Assembly: GCA_003263845.1 (NCBI GenBank)
Contig: JYJN01000115.1
Span: forward strand, 1 to 35,835
Reading direction: 5' to 3'
Source of the DNA: Vibrio aestivus
GTDB lineage: Bacteria; Pseudomonadota; Gammaproteobacteria; Enterobacterales; Vibrionaceae
Length of the DNA: 35,835 nt
The notes under the pieces were generated by a model, which was given only the letters and a program-made list of their open reading frames with translations, made no database searches and had not been told where the DNA came from. The position numbers were made by a program, and so were the translations under genes. Shown here piece by piece: positions 34,197-35,835 of this stretch; position 1 is the first letter of the stretch, and each line of letters starts with the position of its first letter.

Positions 34197-35835
34197 ATGG
34201 AAGTAGAGGTTGTACGCCACAGTGTAGTTGTGGAAGAGGTATCGGGTGACGCTGTTGCTGTAGATACCAAGGGGAATGCGACTTCAGTTAAGCAGGGAGA
34301 TGTGATTCCTGCTAATCACATTTTGATTGTTGCCGATAAAGCAAACGTCACCTTAGTTGATGGTGGTGAACAATTTCAGCTTGATGATAACTGTGTTGCT
34401 TGCCAGCTTGAACAAGGCGGGTGGGGCATAGCTGAGGTGTCTGGAGAGGTTTCAATCGATGATTCATTGCTTGATGAAGCAAGCATAAGCGAATCAGACC
34501 TCGCGGCTATCCAAGAGGCCATCTTAGCGGGTGCTGACCCGACTGAAATTTTAGAAGCCACTGCTGCAGGGGGCGCTGGTGGGTCCGCAAATGCAGGTTT
34601 TGTTACCATTGACTTCAACAATCCCCAAACGGAAGTCGGTACTTTTTTTGAAACTCAAGGCATCTTTCAAACGTTTGATGAACTACCTGACGAAGAATTC
34701 AGAGCACTCAGAATTGCCGCAGGTGGCGAGTTACTCAACGAATCCTTGTCTGAAGGCTCCCTGTCATTGGCGAGCTATTCACAAACAACGACGAACTCGA
34801 TCACGATAGTTGCAGCAGATTTAGCCTTAGACCCTAGTACTTTTTCTCCAACTGCCGAGTCTTTGAGCTTGTTGCTTTCAGAGCTGAATAGCGATATTAC
34901 CTCTTCCGGTGAGGCAGTGAGCTTTAGTTACAGCAGTGAAGATAATGCCATCGTCGGTGTAAACGCTTCAGGTGAAGTGTTACGTATCGATATTGTTGCA
35001 GCGTCTGATGGGGAAAACGTCACACTCGAACTCACGACAACCGTACTCCAACCTGTGGATCATCTAGCTTCAGTAGGTGCAGGCTTAGTCTCGTACATTG
35101 ATGATCAAATTAACATTGCATTCGAGATCCAAGGCCAAGATACGGCAGGCAATTTATTGCAAAGCCCGGTTGAAGTTGAAGTGGTGCTGTTCGATGGGGT
35201 GGACCCAACGAGCTTGGAAAGCTCAATTCAAAGTGGCGATGACAATCTTGCTTCTGTGGAAGGGCAGTTTGTTCAGTTAGGCAGTGATAATCTGCAATCG
35301 GTCATTTTAAGTGACGGCGTCACCTCTCAATTTGAGAGTTTGTTTAGTGATAACCAGTCGTTGATCGCGACATTGTCTGAAGACCAAACCCAATTACTGG
35401 TTACTCAAGCAGAAAGTGGCGAACAAGTCATGACTCTGTCTGTGAATGTGGACGGCAGTTACCAGTTCCAACAGCTTAAGTCGGTTGAACAAAATGGAGT
35501 GGAAGAGGTGACACTTTCATTTCCAACCATCATCACAGACAATGATTCCGATGTGGTCAACAACACGATTCAAGTGTCCATTGAAGATGGTGCCATTCCT
35601 ATCATCACCCAAGTAGATTCTTTGAACCTCAATGAAGCAGGGCTCACTGGTGGCACGGAAGATGGCGTGGCTGTAGTGAGTGATACAGGCAGTATTGCTG
35701 CTCAGCAAGGCAGTGACATCATAGACCACTTCGAGCTAGAGCCTGATGAGTTCAACCAAGATGGTTTGCTGCTATCGAGTGATCAAATTGTTCAGTTAGA
35801 GCTGGTTTCAGACACAGACGGCGTGCTCCGCTATC
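34197..35835 (+). CDS. LapA-like giant adhesin, N-terminal retention module (3' end outside window)
   Basis: Start of a large type I-secreted surface adhesin; the first 546 residues are present and the gene runs off the right edge. ATG 34197 has GGGGTGA upstream. Residues 1-125 form a LapA-type retention module: VRHSVVVEEVSGDAVAVD, VIPANHILIVADKANVTLVD and WGIAEVSGEVSIDD. It ends in the di-alanine TAAG motif at residues 122-125, the site cut by LapG-type periplasmic proteases. A Gly/Ala linker follows, then acidic beta-rich extender sequence with no cysteines after residue 70. In LapA systems c-di-GMP bound to LapD holds LapG back and keeps the adhesin on the cell. Repeats, Ca-binding RTX sequence and the T1SS genes should lie to the right. 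Confidence 0.88.
   Translation, partial: MEVEVVRHSVVVEEVSGDAVAVDTKGNATSVKQGDVIPANHILIVADKANVTLVDGGEQFQLDDNCVACQLEQGGWGIAEVSGEVSIDDSLLDEASISESDLAAIQEAILAGADPTEILEATAAGGAGGSANAGFVTIDFNNPQTEVGTFFETQGIFQTFDELPDEEFRALRIAAGGELLNESLSEGSLSLASYSQTTTNSITIVAADLALDPSTFSPTAESLSLLLSELNSDITSSGEAVSFSYSSEDNAIVGVNASGEVLRIDIVAASDGENVTLELTTTVLQPVDHLASVGAGLVSYIDDQINIAFEIQGQDTAGNLLQSPVEVEVVLFDGVDPTSLESSIQSGDDNLASVEGQFVQLGSDNLQSVILSDGVTSQFESLFSDNQSLIATLSEDQTQLLVTQAESGEQVMTLSVNVDGSYQFQQLKSVEQNGVEEVTLSFPTIITDNDSDVVNNTIQVSIEDGAIPIITQVDSLNLNEAGLTGGTEDGVAVVSDTGSIAAQQGSDIIDHFELEPDEFNQDGLLLSSDQIVQLELVSDTDGVLRY

Noticed and set aside
1..35835. CRISPR array, IS element, tRNA or integron repeats
   Set aside because: Read through both strands; no regularly spaced repeats, transposase motifs, cloverleaf or attC-like series were found.

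Overview
The window reads as chromosomal DNA of a marine gamma-proteobacterium, most likely a Vibrio. Many products match Vibrionaceae-type families: a VF530/DUF2132 protein, a YddG exporter, a single-domain Csp and a LapA-type adhesin with a retention module. No tRNA, rRNA, CRISPR array, insertion sequence or phage gene was seen.

Left arm (1-9144). A minus-strand run encodes a periplasmic rhodanese, a GltD-like FAD/Fe-S oxidoreductase, a two-CCG-domain (HdrB/D-like) Fe-S protein, a TVP38/YdjZ-like membrane protein, and then YnjB- and YnjC-like ABC transporter parts. Facing it is a TtrS/ThsS-like sensor kinase with a PhnD-type periplasmic domain and its FixJ/NarL-type regulator. The gene set recalls the poorly understood E. 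coli ydjXYZ-ynjABCDE locus. Here it lies opposite a sulfur-oxyanion-type two-component system, with a perfect 9+9 dyad between the divergent units. This is my best candidate for an undescribed system: sulfane-sulfur or thiosulfate-like sensing, uptake and redox conversion.

Middle (9299-25854). These are mostly independent single genes and regulator/target pairs: a YcxB-like protein, a VOC enzyme, a DEAD-box helicase, VF530, YddG and a truncated CYTH gene. Next come HPP/TetR with twin operators, LysR/DUF1254, a tandem universal stress protein, and MarR/Acg-type nitroreductase with twin perfect operators. These are followed by an Ada-AlkA fusion coupled to Ogt, an RlpA-like lipoprotein, an SDR/MerR pair with a MerR-type promoter, and a cold-shock protein.

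Right arm (25855-35835). A 53-aa basic protein and an unrecognised ~400-aa protein come first, then a secreted hypothetical, a class-C-like serine hydrolase with a membrane tail and an AEC transporter. A tightly overlapping minus-strand operon follows (YtkA/FixH-like, di-heme MauG/CcpA-type peroxidase, DoxX-like membrane protein). The window ends inside a LapA-like giant adhesin.

Quality caveat: about a dozen genes are broken by single-base indels, nearly all in short homopolymers, and the broken halves rejoin perfectly. I treat these as probable sequencing or assembly errors, not gene decay. The exception is the CYTH gene, where sequence is missing.
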